Positions 1-6,684 of a DNA stretch of 13,424 nt are shown one piece after another. Each line of letters starts with the position of its first letter. Positions within the stretch are counted from its first letter, which is position 1. Made by a program: the position numbers and the translations under genes. The DNA is from an uncultured Planctomycetaceae bacterium (GTDB lineage: Bacteria > Planctomycetota > Planctomycetia > Planctomycetales > Planctomycetaceae). Below the pieces are notes generated by a model, which worked only from the letters and a program-made list of their open reading frames with translations, did not search any database and had not been told where the DNA came from. Where the stretch lies: positions 1 to 13,424 of the forward strand of contig CAIJTL010001306.1 in the NCBI GenBank assembly GCA_903823545.1, read 5' to 3'.

Positions 1-2194
1 CCACAGTGGAGCCTTGAAACTTCTCAACGATTCGACAACGCTCGATGTGCCAGTACGGTTTCGCGTCGAGGCGGCGCTTGCGGATCGACTCGGTTTGTTC
101 GTTCGGCTTATCGGCGAGCATCGCGTTGACGTCGAATGAGACTTTCACGTTGCTGGGCTTGGCGAGCTCGAGTGTGCTGAGCTTCTTGTTTGATCCCGGT
201 TCGCCGACTGAGACTTCCGAAGTTTTGGAAACTTCGGAAGTCTGAGATGGAGCACTCACTTTGAAATCGAGCACATGGCTCAGCCCGTCGCCGCAGTAGC
301 TGCGGCCGTCGCGGACTCCGAGAATCCAGTTATCGAAGTCGAGCGGCTGGTCTTTGTTGAGCTTCACATAGATGCGGCCGAGTCCCACCTTGTCGCCGTA
401 GATGCACGGGAAATCGGTCTCGCCGGAGATCCTCGCTTGGAAGCCGGCGTTGAGCGTGTGATACCAGACGTTGAGTTCCCAGATCGACGGCGTATCGACC
501 GCGCTGATGAAGTGGCAAACGTCGTGAGCGACCGTCACGACGTACTCGTTCGCGCCGATGCCGTCGAAGCGGGGCATCGCGTAGTCGGGGAGCTTGTCGG
601 CGGCTTTGCCTTTCCAGCCATCGGGTGCGCCGCCGTAGCCTTTCAACATTTCACGCGAACCATCCGGCATGATGTCCGGAAGTTGCAGACCCCAGCCGCT
701 GTGGCTGTAGCCGACGACGCCCCCCTGCTCCTTGCCCCACTTCAGCACGGGGAGCGTCCAGCTTGGCCAGTCTTCGAGCACTTTCGTGTTCGGGTAATCG
801 TCCTCGGTCAGCCGCAGCAGACAGAGATGCCCGGCGTGCGACGACGGGAAGCCGCTGACCTCGATGTCGTACCGCATCAGGTAATTCGGCCGCGAGAGGG
901 CTGACGTCTTCCCCTCGAAGTATTGCTTCTGCGAGTACCAGCACGGACCCCAGCTCAGCACGCAGCCGACGTTGAGGTCTTCGCCCAGAATATGCCGCAG
1001 CATGTCGGCGGGAGTGACTCCCTCGGTCGGACTGTCGTAGTGAGCACACCCCGCCGCGTGAACGTGATGATCGCCGGAGAACCAGCCGCGCGTCGCCGGA
1101 TGCGTCCAGCGCGTGAGCTTCACGTCGAACTTCTGACTCCTGTAGCCACCCTCGCCAGAGGGTGGGGGATTGGCTTTCGACGCCAATTCCTTCTTGGTCC
1201 CTGCCGTCGCTTTCGTCCCTTCCGTCGCACCCACGTTCTGGCGAACGTGGCTACCAACGATTAGCGGCAATGTCTGCACGACATATTCCGGACCACGACT
1301 GACTTCGACCGTGTATTCCCCCGGAGCCAACGACACCGATTCTCCATCCGCTCGGTAAATCTGATTGTGGAAGAAGAAGTCGGGCGAGAGCCGCCGCGCC
1401 GGATTCGGATAGACGTTGCCACGCTTGTCGCGAATGACGAACGCCGCCGAGGTCGGCTCGCCATCGAAATCCTTCACGCCGAGCACCACCTCCACCGATG
1501 GAGCCGCGTTGAACAGAATCGGCACCGTGTTGCGAAAGCCGAGATCCTGCGTCCCCTGCCCGACATTGAATCCGAGCTTCGCCTCACGCCGCCCGATCTC
1601 GCGCGAGTAAAGCTGAATGATGCGATACTCCAGCGCCAGCCCCGACAACTGCGGCTTCAGCGGCTGCTTGTCGAACATGGCGATGTCCAGAAACCGATGC
1701 GGCACATCCTCCGGCTTGACGAGTTTGTCCTTCTCATCGGTCAACGGCTTCTGCCGCTGGTTGATCGAGCCGCGCATATACAGCGGAGCGGCATTCGGAC
1801 TCTCCGGCTTGAGCTGCGGCGTGATCCCCGCATCGTTCTGCACCTTGATCAAAAACGTCGCCCAGCCCCCTTGAATCAGCCGCTTCGCCACCGGCCCCTC
1901 CACGACCGACACGCGACTCTCCGGATTGATCGTCACCCCCACGACGCAATGCGCATCGAGCACCCGTTGAATGGTCCGATTCGCGACCTTGGCATCGGTC
2001 TCCTTCAACGCCCCCTGCAACGCCTTCGTATCCTCCGCCGGCAACGGAGCACCGACAAACTCCAACGCTTCGAGCAACCGCTCCGTCGCCGCCACCAATG
2101 GCTGATGCTCCACCTCCGTGACCAGTGGCAAGTCAGCCGCAAAACAAGTCGATGCCGCGAAGACGACAAACAGAGACGAGAAGATCGTTCGCAT
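1..2194 (-). CDS. CehA/McbA-type secreted metallohydrolase (C-terminal part beyond window)
   Basis: An uninterrupted frame reads from ATG at 2194-2192 to the left edge, giving 731 visible codons and no stop, so the C-terminus is missing. Residues 1-20 form a signal peptide (hydrophobic core FSSLFVVFAAS, likely cleavage after TCFA), which predicts export. A beta-rich N-terminal half is followed by GDHHVHAAGC at residues 374-383, the metal-binding GDxHxH signature of the PHP-like CehA/McbA metallohydrolases. Later His-rich stretches (GYSHSGWG, VAHDVCHF) and DGRSYCGDGLSHVLDF fit the large planctomycete members. The family is named for carbaryl hydrolase, but the substrate of these large versions is unknown. 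Residues about 314-351 (low-complexity ATEGTKATAGTKK) and 651-662 (TSEV repeats) are encoded by palindromic repeats and look like insertions into linkers. No strong ribosome binding site precedes the ATG; an in-frame TTG lies four codons upstream. Family confidence is high, function low. Confidence 0.87.
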   Translation of the reverse strand, partial: MRTIFSSLFVVFAASTCFAADLPLVTEVEHQPLVAATERLLEALEFVGAPLPAEDTKALQGALKETDAKVANRTIQRVLDAHCVVGVTINPESRVSVVEGPVAKRLIQGGWATFLIKVQNDAGITPQLKPESPNAAPLYMRGSINQRQKPLTDEKDKLVKPEDVPHRFLDIAMFDKQPLKPQLSGLALEYRIIQLYSREIGRREAKLGFNVGQGTQDLGFRNTVPILFNAAPSVEVVLGVKDFDGEPTSAAFVIRDKRGNVYPNPARRLSPDFFFHNQIYRADGESVSLAPGEYTVEVSRGPEYVVQTLPLIVGSHVRQNVGATEGTKATAGTKKELASKANPPPSGEGGYRSQKFDVKLTRWTHPATRGWFSGDHHVHAAGCAHYDSPTEGVTPADMLRHILGEDLNVGCVLSWGPCWYSQKQYFEGKTSALSRPNYLMRYDIEVSGFPSSHAGHLCLLRLTEDDYPNTKVLEDWPSWTLPVLKWGKEQGGVVGYSHSGWGLQLPDIMPDGSREMLKGYGGAPDGWKGKAADKLPDYAMPRFDGIGANEYVVTVAHDVCHFISAVDTPSIWELNVWYHTLNAGFQARISGETDFPCIYGDKVGLGRIYVKLNKDQPLDFDNWILGVRDGRSYCGDGLSHVLDFKVSAPSQTSEVSKTSEVSVGEPGSNKKLSTLELAKPSNVKVSFDVNAMLADKPNEQTESIRKRRLDAKPYWHIERCRIVEKFQGSTV
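211..243. repeat. 33-nt perfect palindrome inside the metallohydrolase gene
   Basis: Two 15-nt arms (AGACTTCCGAAGTTT at 211-225 and its exact reverse complement at 229-243) are separated by TGG. Each arm also contains the near-palindrome ACTTCCGAAGT. On the coding strand it encodes a TSEVSKTSEVS-like stretch at residues about 651-662, so it is an in-frame segment within the gene. The pairing is seen directly; calling it a dispersed genomic repeat is inference. Confidence 0.85.
1142..1165 (+). repeat. 24-nt hairpin element, copy A, in the metallohydrolase gene
   Basis: The element is GTAG followed by CCACCCTC (1146-1153), loop GCCA and GAGGGTGG (1158-1165), a perfect 8-bp stem. It matches the element at 1231-1254 in inverted orientation. 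The two differ at four positions only, which form two base pairs of the stem, so pairing is kept. It is in frame in the host gene and encodes part of the PPPSGEGGY segment. Confidence 0.85.
1231..1254 (-). repeat. 24-nt hairpin element, copy B, inverted relative to copy A
   Basis: On the plus strand, CCACGTTC (1231-1238), loop TGGC and GAACGTGG (1243-1250) form a perfect 8-bp stem, followed by CTAC. Read on the minus strand it begins GTAGCCAC, like copy A. Between the copies lie a 14-nt direct repeat with one mismatch (1197-1210 and 1215-1228) and a small ATTGGC/GCCAAT inverted repeat (1169-1174 and 1182-1187). The whole 113-bp block is translated as a low-complexity linker of the metallohydrolase. 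Confidence 0.85.
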
Positions 2195-2252
2195 GGGTAG
2201 GCTCAAAATTGAAGGATGATGCAGTACCAGGTTCAATGCGATGTACCGCACA

Positions 2253-2900
2253 CTATGGTCGTGGCTCTGATTCAAGCCAGCGTGCGGTCACCTGCCGTTC
2301 TTTTTCAGCATCGGGCATGGCCAAGAATGTGCGCCACGCCGCAATCGGCATACTCACTGATCCCAACGGCGTAGCGTCACTGTAACTGACCGAACTCGAT
2401 CCACAGTGTGGACAACTTGGTGGATAGGGGAAACGATCAATTGGATCAGCCAAACGTTCTGTGAGTTCGCCAATTCGACGCAATGTTTGTCGCCCCTCAA
2501 GTTTCTTCTGTCCGGTGACCTTTTTCAAAATCTTCTCGATCTCGCTCGTTGCATCTTGCCACTCTTGATTTTCGAGACATTGCAAATAAGCGAACGTGTT
2601 TCCGGAGCCGTAAAAGATTTGTTCGCCATAAGAAAAGTCACAGGCCAAAGGAATTCCGAACGACCGTTTGCAACTGTCGCACTCGGCCACAAATGTCATG
2701 ACCTGTTGTGTCGTGCATGGCATGTTCGATTCGCTTTCATTTCTGACGAGAAATCCCTCGGCATTGCATCCCTTGCAGGTCGCGGTGGCAAGCAAGACGA
2801 ACTGTTCGTCGTTCTGCCTTCCGGTGGTTTTTGTTTTCGACGCCGATCCCTGGAGTGCTGTGGCTCGACACAGCACTCCTTTCAATTGGAAAGACGGCAT
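2253..2900 (-). CDS. Hypothetical cysteine-rich, zinc-ribbon-like protein
   Basis: This 215-residue protein is not recognised. It has three CxxC knuckles: CKGC at 42-45, CDSC at 74-77 and CPHC at 163-166, the last in a PYPPSCPHCGSS context typical of zinc ribbons. The first two could bind one zinc; the last lacks an obvious partner pair. Residues 118-155 are charged and probably helical. There is no signal peptide or membrane segment, so it is probably cytoplasmic. It is read in the same direction as the metallohydrolase gene and ends 58 bp before it, but nothing links their functions. The ATG at 2900-2898 is the only ATG before the first CxxC in this frame; it has no visible Shine-Dalgarno and lies inside a repeat element that also encodes residues 8-17. 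The true start could be a rare codon or the N-terminus may have been replaced. It is probably a real gene, since the CxxC pattern and charge distribution look protein-like. Confidence 0.68.
   Translation of the reverse strand: MPSFQLKGVLCRATALQGSASKTKTTGRQNDEQFVLLATATCKGCNAEGFLVRNESESNMPCTTQQVMTFVAECDSCKRSFGIPLACDFSYGEQIFYGSGNTFAYLQCLENQEWQDATSEIEKILKKVTGQKKLEGRQTLRRIGELTERLADPIDRFPYPPSCPHCGSSSVSYSDATPLGSVSMPIAAWRTFLAMPDAEKERQVTARWLESEPRP
2852..2879 (+). repeat. 28-nt palindromic element, copy 1 (overlaps a gene start)
   Basis: GGAGTGCTGTG (2852-2862), loop GCTCGA and CACAGCACTCC (2869-2879) form a perfect 11-bp stem. Similarity to copy 2 at 2983-3010 continues beyond the stem, through a TCAATTG block to about position 2903. 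The element lies at the 5' end of the hypothetical gene on the minus strand, encoding residues 8-17, and its flank contains the ATG. Confidence 0.8.
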
Positions 2901-2982
2901 CGAACAACCAGAAGCCGTTCATTGAGCAACCGACTTTCGTGACGACGGTTCTTTGACTTTGAATGTCGCCATTTCAATTGAT

Positions 2983-3010
2983 CAAGGGCGGTGTCGGGCC
3001 ACCGCACTCC
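2983..3010 (-). repeat. 28-nt palindromic element, copy 2, inverted relative to copy 1
   Basis: Read on the minus strand: GGAGTGCGGTG, loop GCCCGA, CACCGCCCTTG. Compared with copy 1, one stem pair changes from T-A to G-C, keeping pairing, while the distal end of the stem has decayed (two mismatches and one wobble). The downstream flank on the minus strand keeps CAATTGAAATGGCGACATTC, matching the flank of copy 1 with few changes. It is non-coding here. Confidence 0.75.
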
Positions 3011-3051
3011 AGGGCGATTCTATTGCTGGCTGGGGGACTCGGCTGATGATC

Positions 3052-3080
3052 TTGACCCTCTTGTTTGATCCGACTTAAAA
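3052..3080 (+). promoter_or_regulatory. Possible promoter for the FkbH-like operon
   Basis: TTGACC (3052-3057) matches five of six bases of a sigma-70 -35 box. A 17-bp spacer leads to TTAAAA (3075-3080), a weak -10. The same arrangement, TTGACC-N17-GTAAAA, precedes the GNAT gene, which raises interest slightly. Planctomycete promoters are poorly defined, so this is tentative. Confidence 0.28.
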
Positions 3081-3201
3081 GCCCGCCCCTTTCGTGAACG
3101 AGAATCATCACCGATCTATTCAGGGACAACGCAGGCGCCCAATGGAGTCGTCGTCGCGGGCGTTCCTTAGCCAGACACGGGTCTGCCCCAGGGAGCCAAC
3201 C

Positions 3202-4944
3202 GTGACACTTGTCGAAGCCTTGCGAACCGTCAACTCGCGTGCCAAAGAGACCGCGAGACATGGCTTTTCGTTGGCTTGTGGCTTTACTCCGTTGCACTTC
3301 AAAACATTCTTCGCGGCACAACTTGTCGAACGAACTTCGGCGGGGCGAATTGACGTCGAGGTAGGGTTATTCGGTGATTTGCCGGGAACACTTCGTCGCC
3401 TGATCGAGAATCCTCCCGATGGTGTTGCCGTTCCGATGGAGTGGAGCGATCTCGATTCACGGCTGGGATTTCGGAGTACTCACGGTTGGCGCATTGATCG
3501 CGGTGCGGACATTTTGTCATCCGTGCAAATGCGATTGAGCGAGTTGTCGTTGGTGCTAACAGAACTGAGTCAGCGGACGACCGTCGCGTTGTCACTGCCG
3601 ACATTGCCGTTGCCGCCGATGTTCAAGCCGCCGCGTGGTATGTCTGATCCGACTGTTTTGGAATTGCGTCGCCAGTTGGCCGAATTCGCTGCGGGGCTTG
3701 CACAGACTTCTCAAGTCCGCGTCGTTGATACACAGCAGTTGGATTTGGCTTCGCCCATCAGCACACGGTACGACGCCGCGAGCGACCTGCGAACCGGGTT
3801 TCCGTACCGACAGGAACACGCCTGCTTATTGTCCGAGGCGTTAGCGAATCTGCTGCGACCGGCGGCTCCCATGAAAGGGATCATTACCGATCTCGATAAC
3901 ACACTTTGGTCGGGAATCATTGGCGAAGATGGGGTCGACGAAATCTCGTGGGACTTAGATCACAAGACGCAGGCTCACGGCCTCTATCAGGAGATGTTGG
4001 CCTCGTTGAGCGAACTGGGAGTCTTCATCGGAGTGGCCAGCAAGAATGATCCGCTGGTGGCTCAACAAGGTTTACAACGAACCGACCTCGTCGTGTCGCG
4101 CGATTCATTGTTCCCGGTGAAAGCGAACTGGGGAGCAAAGTCAGAATCGGTGCAACGCATTCTGAAAACTTGGAACATCGGTGCGGAGAGTGTGCTATTT
4201 CTCGACGACAGTCCGATCGAATTGGCTGAAGTTGCGGCGGGTGTTCCGGGCATTCAATGCCGACAATTTCCGACTGGCGATGCTGAGGCAATTCTGCGAT
4301 TGATCGGCGAGATGCGTGATCTGTTTGGGAAAACGACCGTCACGGTCGAAGACCAATTGCGAGTTAGCAGTCTCAAAAGCAGCGGTGCTGTCGCCACGTC
4401 TGCCGCCATTGATCCGGAAGAGTTTTTGCGACAGGCCGAAGCCGAGATCACGCTCGAATGGAACATGCCGGACGAGCGTTGTTTCGAGCTGATCAACAAG
4501 ACGAACCAATTCAACTTGAACGGCCAACGCTTTGATGAAGCGACTTGGCGACGTCGATTGTCTGATCCGCAATCGTTCTTGCTGGCGGCTCGTTACTCCG
4601 ACAAATACGCCCCGCTGGGCAAGGTTTCGGTGCTTGCCGGTCGATGGCGAAACGGAATTCCTCAGATCGACATTTGGGTGTTGAGCTGCCGCGCGTTTTC
4701 GCGTCGGATCGAACACCAAGTCTTGCAATCGTGCTTCGAGCGGTTCGATTGCGAACAGATTCACTTCGATTTTCTGCCGACGGATCGCAACGCGCCTCTG
4801 CGTGAACTGCTCACTGATCTCTGCGGCACTGAACCAAACGGGCCAGTCACTTTGACTCGCTCTCAATTCAATTCTCATTGTCCTTCCTTGTATGCAAAGG
4901 TCCTCTCGCATGACTCCCTCAACCGAAATCGCGTCGCAGCTTGA
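3202..4944 (+). CDS. FkbH-like HAD-IIIC protein (acyl-ACP loading enzyme)
   Basis: This 580-residue protein has the FkbH architecture. The N-terminal region is about 220 residues. A HAD domain follows, with DLDNTLWSGIIGEDG at 230-244 (D230 and D232 as the DxDxT motif), GVASKND at 277-283 and VLFLDDSP at 331-338. A C-terminal acyltransferase-like region carries the family marker INKTNQFNLN (431-440) and IDIWVLSCRAFSRRIE (489-504). In ascomycin-type pathways FkbH moves a glyceryl unit from 1,3-bisphosphoglycerate onto an acyl carrier protein; in polysaccharide loci such proteins accompany ACPs that carry small acyl groups. The next gene encodes an ACP and overlaps this one by 35 bp. The GTG at 3202 was chosen because AGGGAG lies six bases upstream and LVEALRTVNS resembles FkbH N-termini. 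The frame is open to ATG 3142 and GTG 3094, which would add 20 or 36 residues. The donor substrate is not known. Confidence 0.88.
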   Translation: MTLVEALRTVNSRAKETARHGFSLACGFTPLHFKTFFAAQLVERTSAGRIDVEVGLFGDLPGTLRRLIENPPDGVAVPMEWSDLDSRLGFRSTHGWRIDRGADILSSVQMRLSELSLVLTELSQRTTVALSLPTLPLPPMFKPPRGMSDPTVLELRRQLAEFAAGLAQTSQVRVVDTQQLDLASPISTRYDAASDLRTGFPYRQEHACLLSEALANLLRPAAPMKGIITDLDNTLWSGIIGEDGVDEISWDLDHKTQAHGLYQEMLASLSELGVFIGVASKNDPLVAQQGLQRTDLVVSRDSLFPVKANWGAKSESVQRILKTWNIGAESVLFLDDSPIELAEVAAGVPGIQCRQFPTGDAEAILRLIGEMRDLFGKTTVTVEDQLRVSSLKSSGAVATSAAIDPEEFLRQAEAEITLEWNMPDERCFELINKTNQFNLNGQRFDEATWRRRLSDPQSFLLAARYSDKYAPLGKVSVLAGRWRNGIPQIDIWVLSCRAFSRRIEHQVLQSCFERFDCEQIHFDFLPTDRNAPLRELLTDLCGTEPNGPVTLTRSQFNSHCPSLYAKVLSHDSLNRNRVAA

Positions 4945-5167
4945 AGACTGCCTGGCTGTCGTCTTTCCCGATGTCCCACGAAAACAACTGCGAAATGCCT
5001 CAGTGAGTTCGGTGGCTCAGTGGGACTCGTTGGCCACGCTGACGTTGGTGAGCGTGATCGAAGAAACGTTTCAGACGCAGATACCCGCCGATGATCTGGA
5101 AGAGTTCTTGTCGTTTGAACTGATCCTCGATTATCTGTCCCGCCCTGCCCTGCGAGCAGCCGCCTAA
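4910..5167 (+). CDS. Acyl carrier protein
   Basis: This small acidic protein of 85 residues has an ACP fold pattern. Ser40 in QWDSLATLTLV is the expected 4'-phosphopantetheine attachment site (the DSL motif), and helix III (ADDLEEFLSFELILDYL) follows. The ATG at 4910 is preferred because AAAGG lies nine bases upstream; an ATG at 4892 in the same frame would add six residues. The start lies 35 bp inside the FkbH-like gene and the stop is one base before the next ATG, so the three genes are almost certainly one transcript with coupled translation. It presumably carries the acyl group loaded by the FkbH-like protein and processed by the MaoC-SDR fusion. It is not the housekeeping fatty-acid ACP, judging by its context and sequence. 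Confidence 0.9.
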   Translation: MTPSTEIASQLEDCLAVVFPDVPRKQLRNASVSSVAQWDSLATLTLVSVIEETFQTQIPADDLEEFLSFELILDYLSRPALRAAA

Positions 5168-5168
5168 A

Positions 5169-6389
5169 ATGAGCGACGGATTCGTTTCGACAGCTCGTGA
5201 CTTTTCTGCTGATGAGATCGCGATTGGCCTCACGGCACAGTTCGATCGTGTCGTGACGGAGCAGGACATCCTGGCGTTCGCGGAGAACAGCGGCGACCAC
5301 AACCCACTGCATGTGGACGCGACATACGCCGCAGCAACCAACTACGGTGGGCGAATTGCTCATGGCGCTTTTCAGGTTGGCTTAGCGTCGGCGATGATTG
5401 GTATGCACCTACCGGGGCGACGAGTCTTGCTCTCCTCCGTGCAGGCGAGGTTTCCTTCGCCTCTGAAATTCCCGTCGCAGGTGCGCGTGCGTGGCCAAAT
5501 CGTGGCGTGGAATCGGAGCACTCGATCGGGACGATTGGCTGTCACCGTCACTGAAATCGGACGCGAGTTGGTCACCGCCGAAATCGGAATGGGATTCACG
5601 CTGCATGAAGATCGCAACGAGGCCAATTCACTCGCTGAATCAAACGAACGCTCGACCGTCTTGCCGTTGAATCGCGAGACGAATCGCCGAACTGTTGTGG
5701 TGACTGGAGCCTCTGGCGGAATCGGGCGTCGGCTCATCGAATCGCTCAGTCGTACTTTCAATGTCATCGCCACGGTGAATCGCGGCGAACTACCGAATGA
5801 GTTGAGCAATCATCCGCACGTCAACAGCGTGCGACTCGATTTTGCTCAGCCCGATTGGTGCGACACATTGGCGAGCGCGTTGCCGGAGACTGGCTTGTTT
5901 GCCGTCGTCCATGGGGCTTGGCCATCACTTCCGAAAGGTGGCTTGATGCACGTCGCCACGGAATTGCTTCAGCAGCAGCTAGCTTATGGGACGACGCATC
6001 TGATCGACCTCGCGCGATTGCTTGCGTCGCGAGTCGGCGAGGATGGCGGACGGTTGATTGCGATTGGGTCTGTCGCCGGTCGACAGAAGCCTTCGGTCAA
6101 CATGGCTGCGTATTCGCTCGGTAAGTCGGCGTTGGAAGACACCGTCAGGCTGCTCGCTCCGGAGTTGGCTGGCAAGAAAATCACGGCTAACGCACTGTGT
6201 CCGAACTTCGTTCCCGTCGGAATGAATGGCCAAGCAGATGAACGTCGAAAGAAACTGGAAGTGGCGGCGATCCCGATGGGACGTGCGTGCCAGCCAGACG
6301 ACATCCTGAGCGCGGTGGAATGGCTGCTGTCCGATTCTGCTGGCTTTGTTTCAGGGCAGATCATCGGGATCAATGGTGCGCAGCTCTGA
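5169..6389 (+). CDS. MaoC-like hydratase fused to an SDR reductase
   Basis: This is a two-domain protein of 406 residues. Residues about 20-145 form a MaoC/hot-dog hydratase domain with SGDHNPLH at 41-48, which keeps the Asp43/His48 dyad of R-specific enoyl hydratases, followed by YGGRIAHG (59-66). After a polar linker (about 147-172) comes a short-chain dehydrogenase/reductase domain with TGASGGIG (179-186) for nucleotide binding, Ser301, and YSLGK (Y315, K319) as the catalytic set, ending in the usual GQIIGINGAQL. The usual NNAG motif is replaced by HGAW (248-251). Together the domains could interconvert 3-keto-, 3-hydroxy- and enoyl-thioesters, presumably on the ACP encoded one base upstream. 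The start ATG at 5169 follows the ACP stop directly. Domain calls are firm; the substrate is inferred. Confidence 0.9.
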   Translation: MSDGFVSTARDFSADEIAIGLTAQFDRVVTEQDILAFAENSGDHNPLHVDATYAAATNYGGRIAHGAFQVGLASAMIGMHLPGRRVLLSSVQARFPSPLKFPSQVRVRGQIVAWNRSTRSGRLAVTVTEIGRELVTAEIGMGFTLHEDRNEANSLAESNERSTVLPLNRETNRRTVVVTGASGGIGRRLIESLSRTFNVIATVNRGELPNELSNHPHVNSVRLDFAQPDWCDTLASALPETGLFAVVHGAWPSLPKGGLMHVATELLQQQLAYGTTHLIDLARLLASRVGEDGGRLIAIGSVAGRQKPSVNMAAYSLGKSALEDTVRLLAPELAGKKITANALCPNFVPVGMNGQADERRKKLEVAAIPMGRACQPDDILSAVEWLLSDSAGFVSGQIIGINGAQL

Positions 6390-6407
6390 ATTGAGAACCG
6401 GAATTAT

Positions 6408-6485
6408 CCCGCAGAGGCGCGGAGATCGCTGAGGAGCCCCAACTCCCGCTTTCTTCAAACTCTGCGGCCCCCGCGCCTCGGCGGG
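6408..6485. repeat. Inverted GC-rich repeat pair downstream of the MaoC-SDR gene
   Basis: CCCGCAGAGGCGCGG (6408-6422) pairs with CCGCGCCTCGGCGGG (6471-6485) with one mismatch; the loop is 48 nt. It lies 18 bp after the MaoC-SDR stop codon, so it could also act as an RNA hairpin at the transcript end, but there is no T-run and the loop is long. It is better read as two inverted copies of a short CTCyGCGCCTC-type repeat. Confidence 0.6.
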
Positions 6486-6537
6486 AAATACTCCCTCGCT
6501 TGGCTCGTTCTATTACTGATTGCGGAGCCCCTTTTTC

Positions 6538-6573
6538 CTTTGCGGTTCTTCGCGTTCTTCGCACCTTTGCGTT
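6538..6573 (+). repeat. Four 9-nt CTTTGCG/TTCGCG-type tandem units
   Basis: The units CTTTGCGGT, TCTTCGCGT, TCTTCGCAC and CTTTGCGTT follow one another without gaps, sharing a pyrimidine-TT-pyrimidine-GC pattern. Non-coding sequences of this type occur between genes in a range of bacteria, but no function is known to me. Confidence 0.65.
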
Positions 6574-6624
6574 GAAAGTCCCCTTCAAGCTGCTCGGTTT
6601 GAATTTGTTATGAAGAGCCGCTGT

Positions 6625-6641
6625 GCAGGCGAGTCGCCTGC
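6625..6641. repeat. 17-nt palindrome
   Basis: GCAGGCGA (6625-6632), one unpaired G, then TCGCCTGC (6634-6641): a perfect 8-bp inverted repeat. It could be an operator-like site or another dispersed palindrome. It lies about 100 bp before the GNAT start and just upstream of the possible promoter. Confidence 0.55.
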
Positions 6642-6655
6642 CTTGCGAAGTGTGA

Positions 6656-6684
6656 TTGACCTGCTCGCTGAACCGTTTGTAAAA
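6656..6684 (+). promoter_or_regulatory. Possible promoter for the GNAT-deacetylase pair
   Basis: TTGACC (6656-6661), a 17-bp spacer and GTAAAA (6679-6684) mirror the candidate before the FkbH-like gene. The -10 match is weak. It lies 58 bp before the GNAT ATG, a sensible leader length. Confidence 0.28.

Larger units (their letters stand above)
2901..3201. other. Divergent intergenic region between the hypothetical gene and the FkbH-like gene
   Basis: About 300 bp separate the two divergent genes. The region holds the inverted second copy of the palindromic element (2983-3010 plus its flank 2957-2982) and a promoter-like TTGACC-N17-TTAAAA at 3052-3080 facing the FkbH-like gene. The plus-strand frame is open back to a GTG at 3094 and an ATG at 3142, so part of this stretch could be coding if the FkbH-like protein starts earlier than proposed. 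No RNA gene or riboswitch was recognised. Confidence 0.5.

Noticed and set aside
211..243. Rho-independent terminator at the 33-nt palindrome
   Set aside because: It is inside an open, well-conserved frame that continues to the window edge, and no T-run follows on the coding strand.
275..904. Plus-strand open frame of 209 codons
   Set aside because: It lies wholly opposite the metallohydrolase gene, has no family motifs and a composition (V, A, R, D rich) typical of the antisense of a GC-rich gene.
1367..2200. Plus-strand open frame of 277 codons, very rich in Arg, Leu and His
   Set aside because: It is antisense to the signal peptide and N-terminal half of the metallohydrolase and shows no recognisable domain.
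3094..3201. Extended N-terminus of the FkbH-like protein
   Set aside because: The extra 36 residues (Arg- and Ser-rich) do not resemble the family, and a good ribosome binding site sits just before GTG 3202; kept as an alternative only.
4195..4911. Minus-strand open frame of 238 codons
   Set aside because: It is a shadow of the FkbH-like gene, whose HAD and C-terminal motifs are unambiguous in the plus frame.
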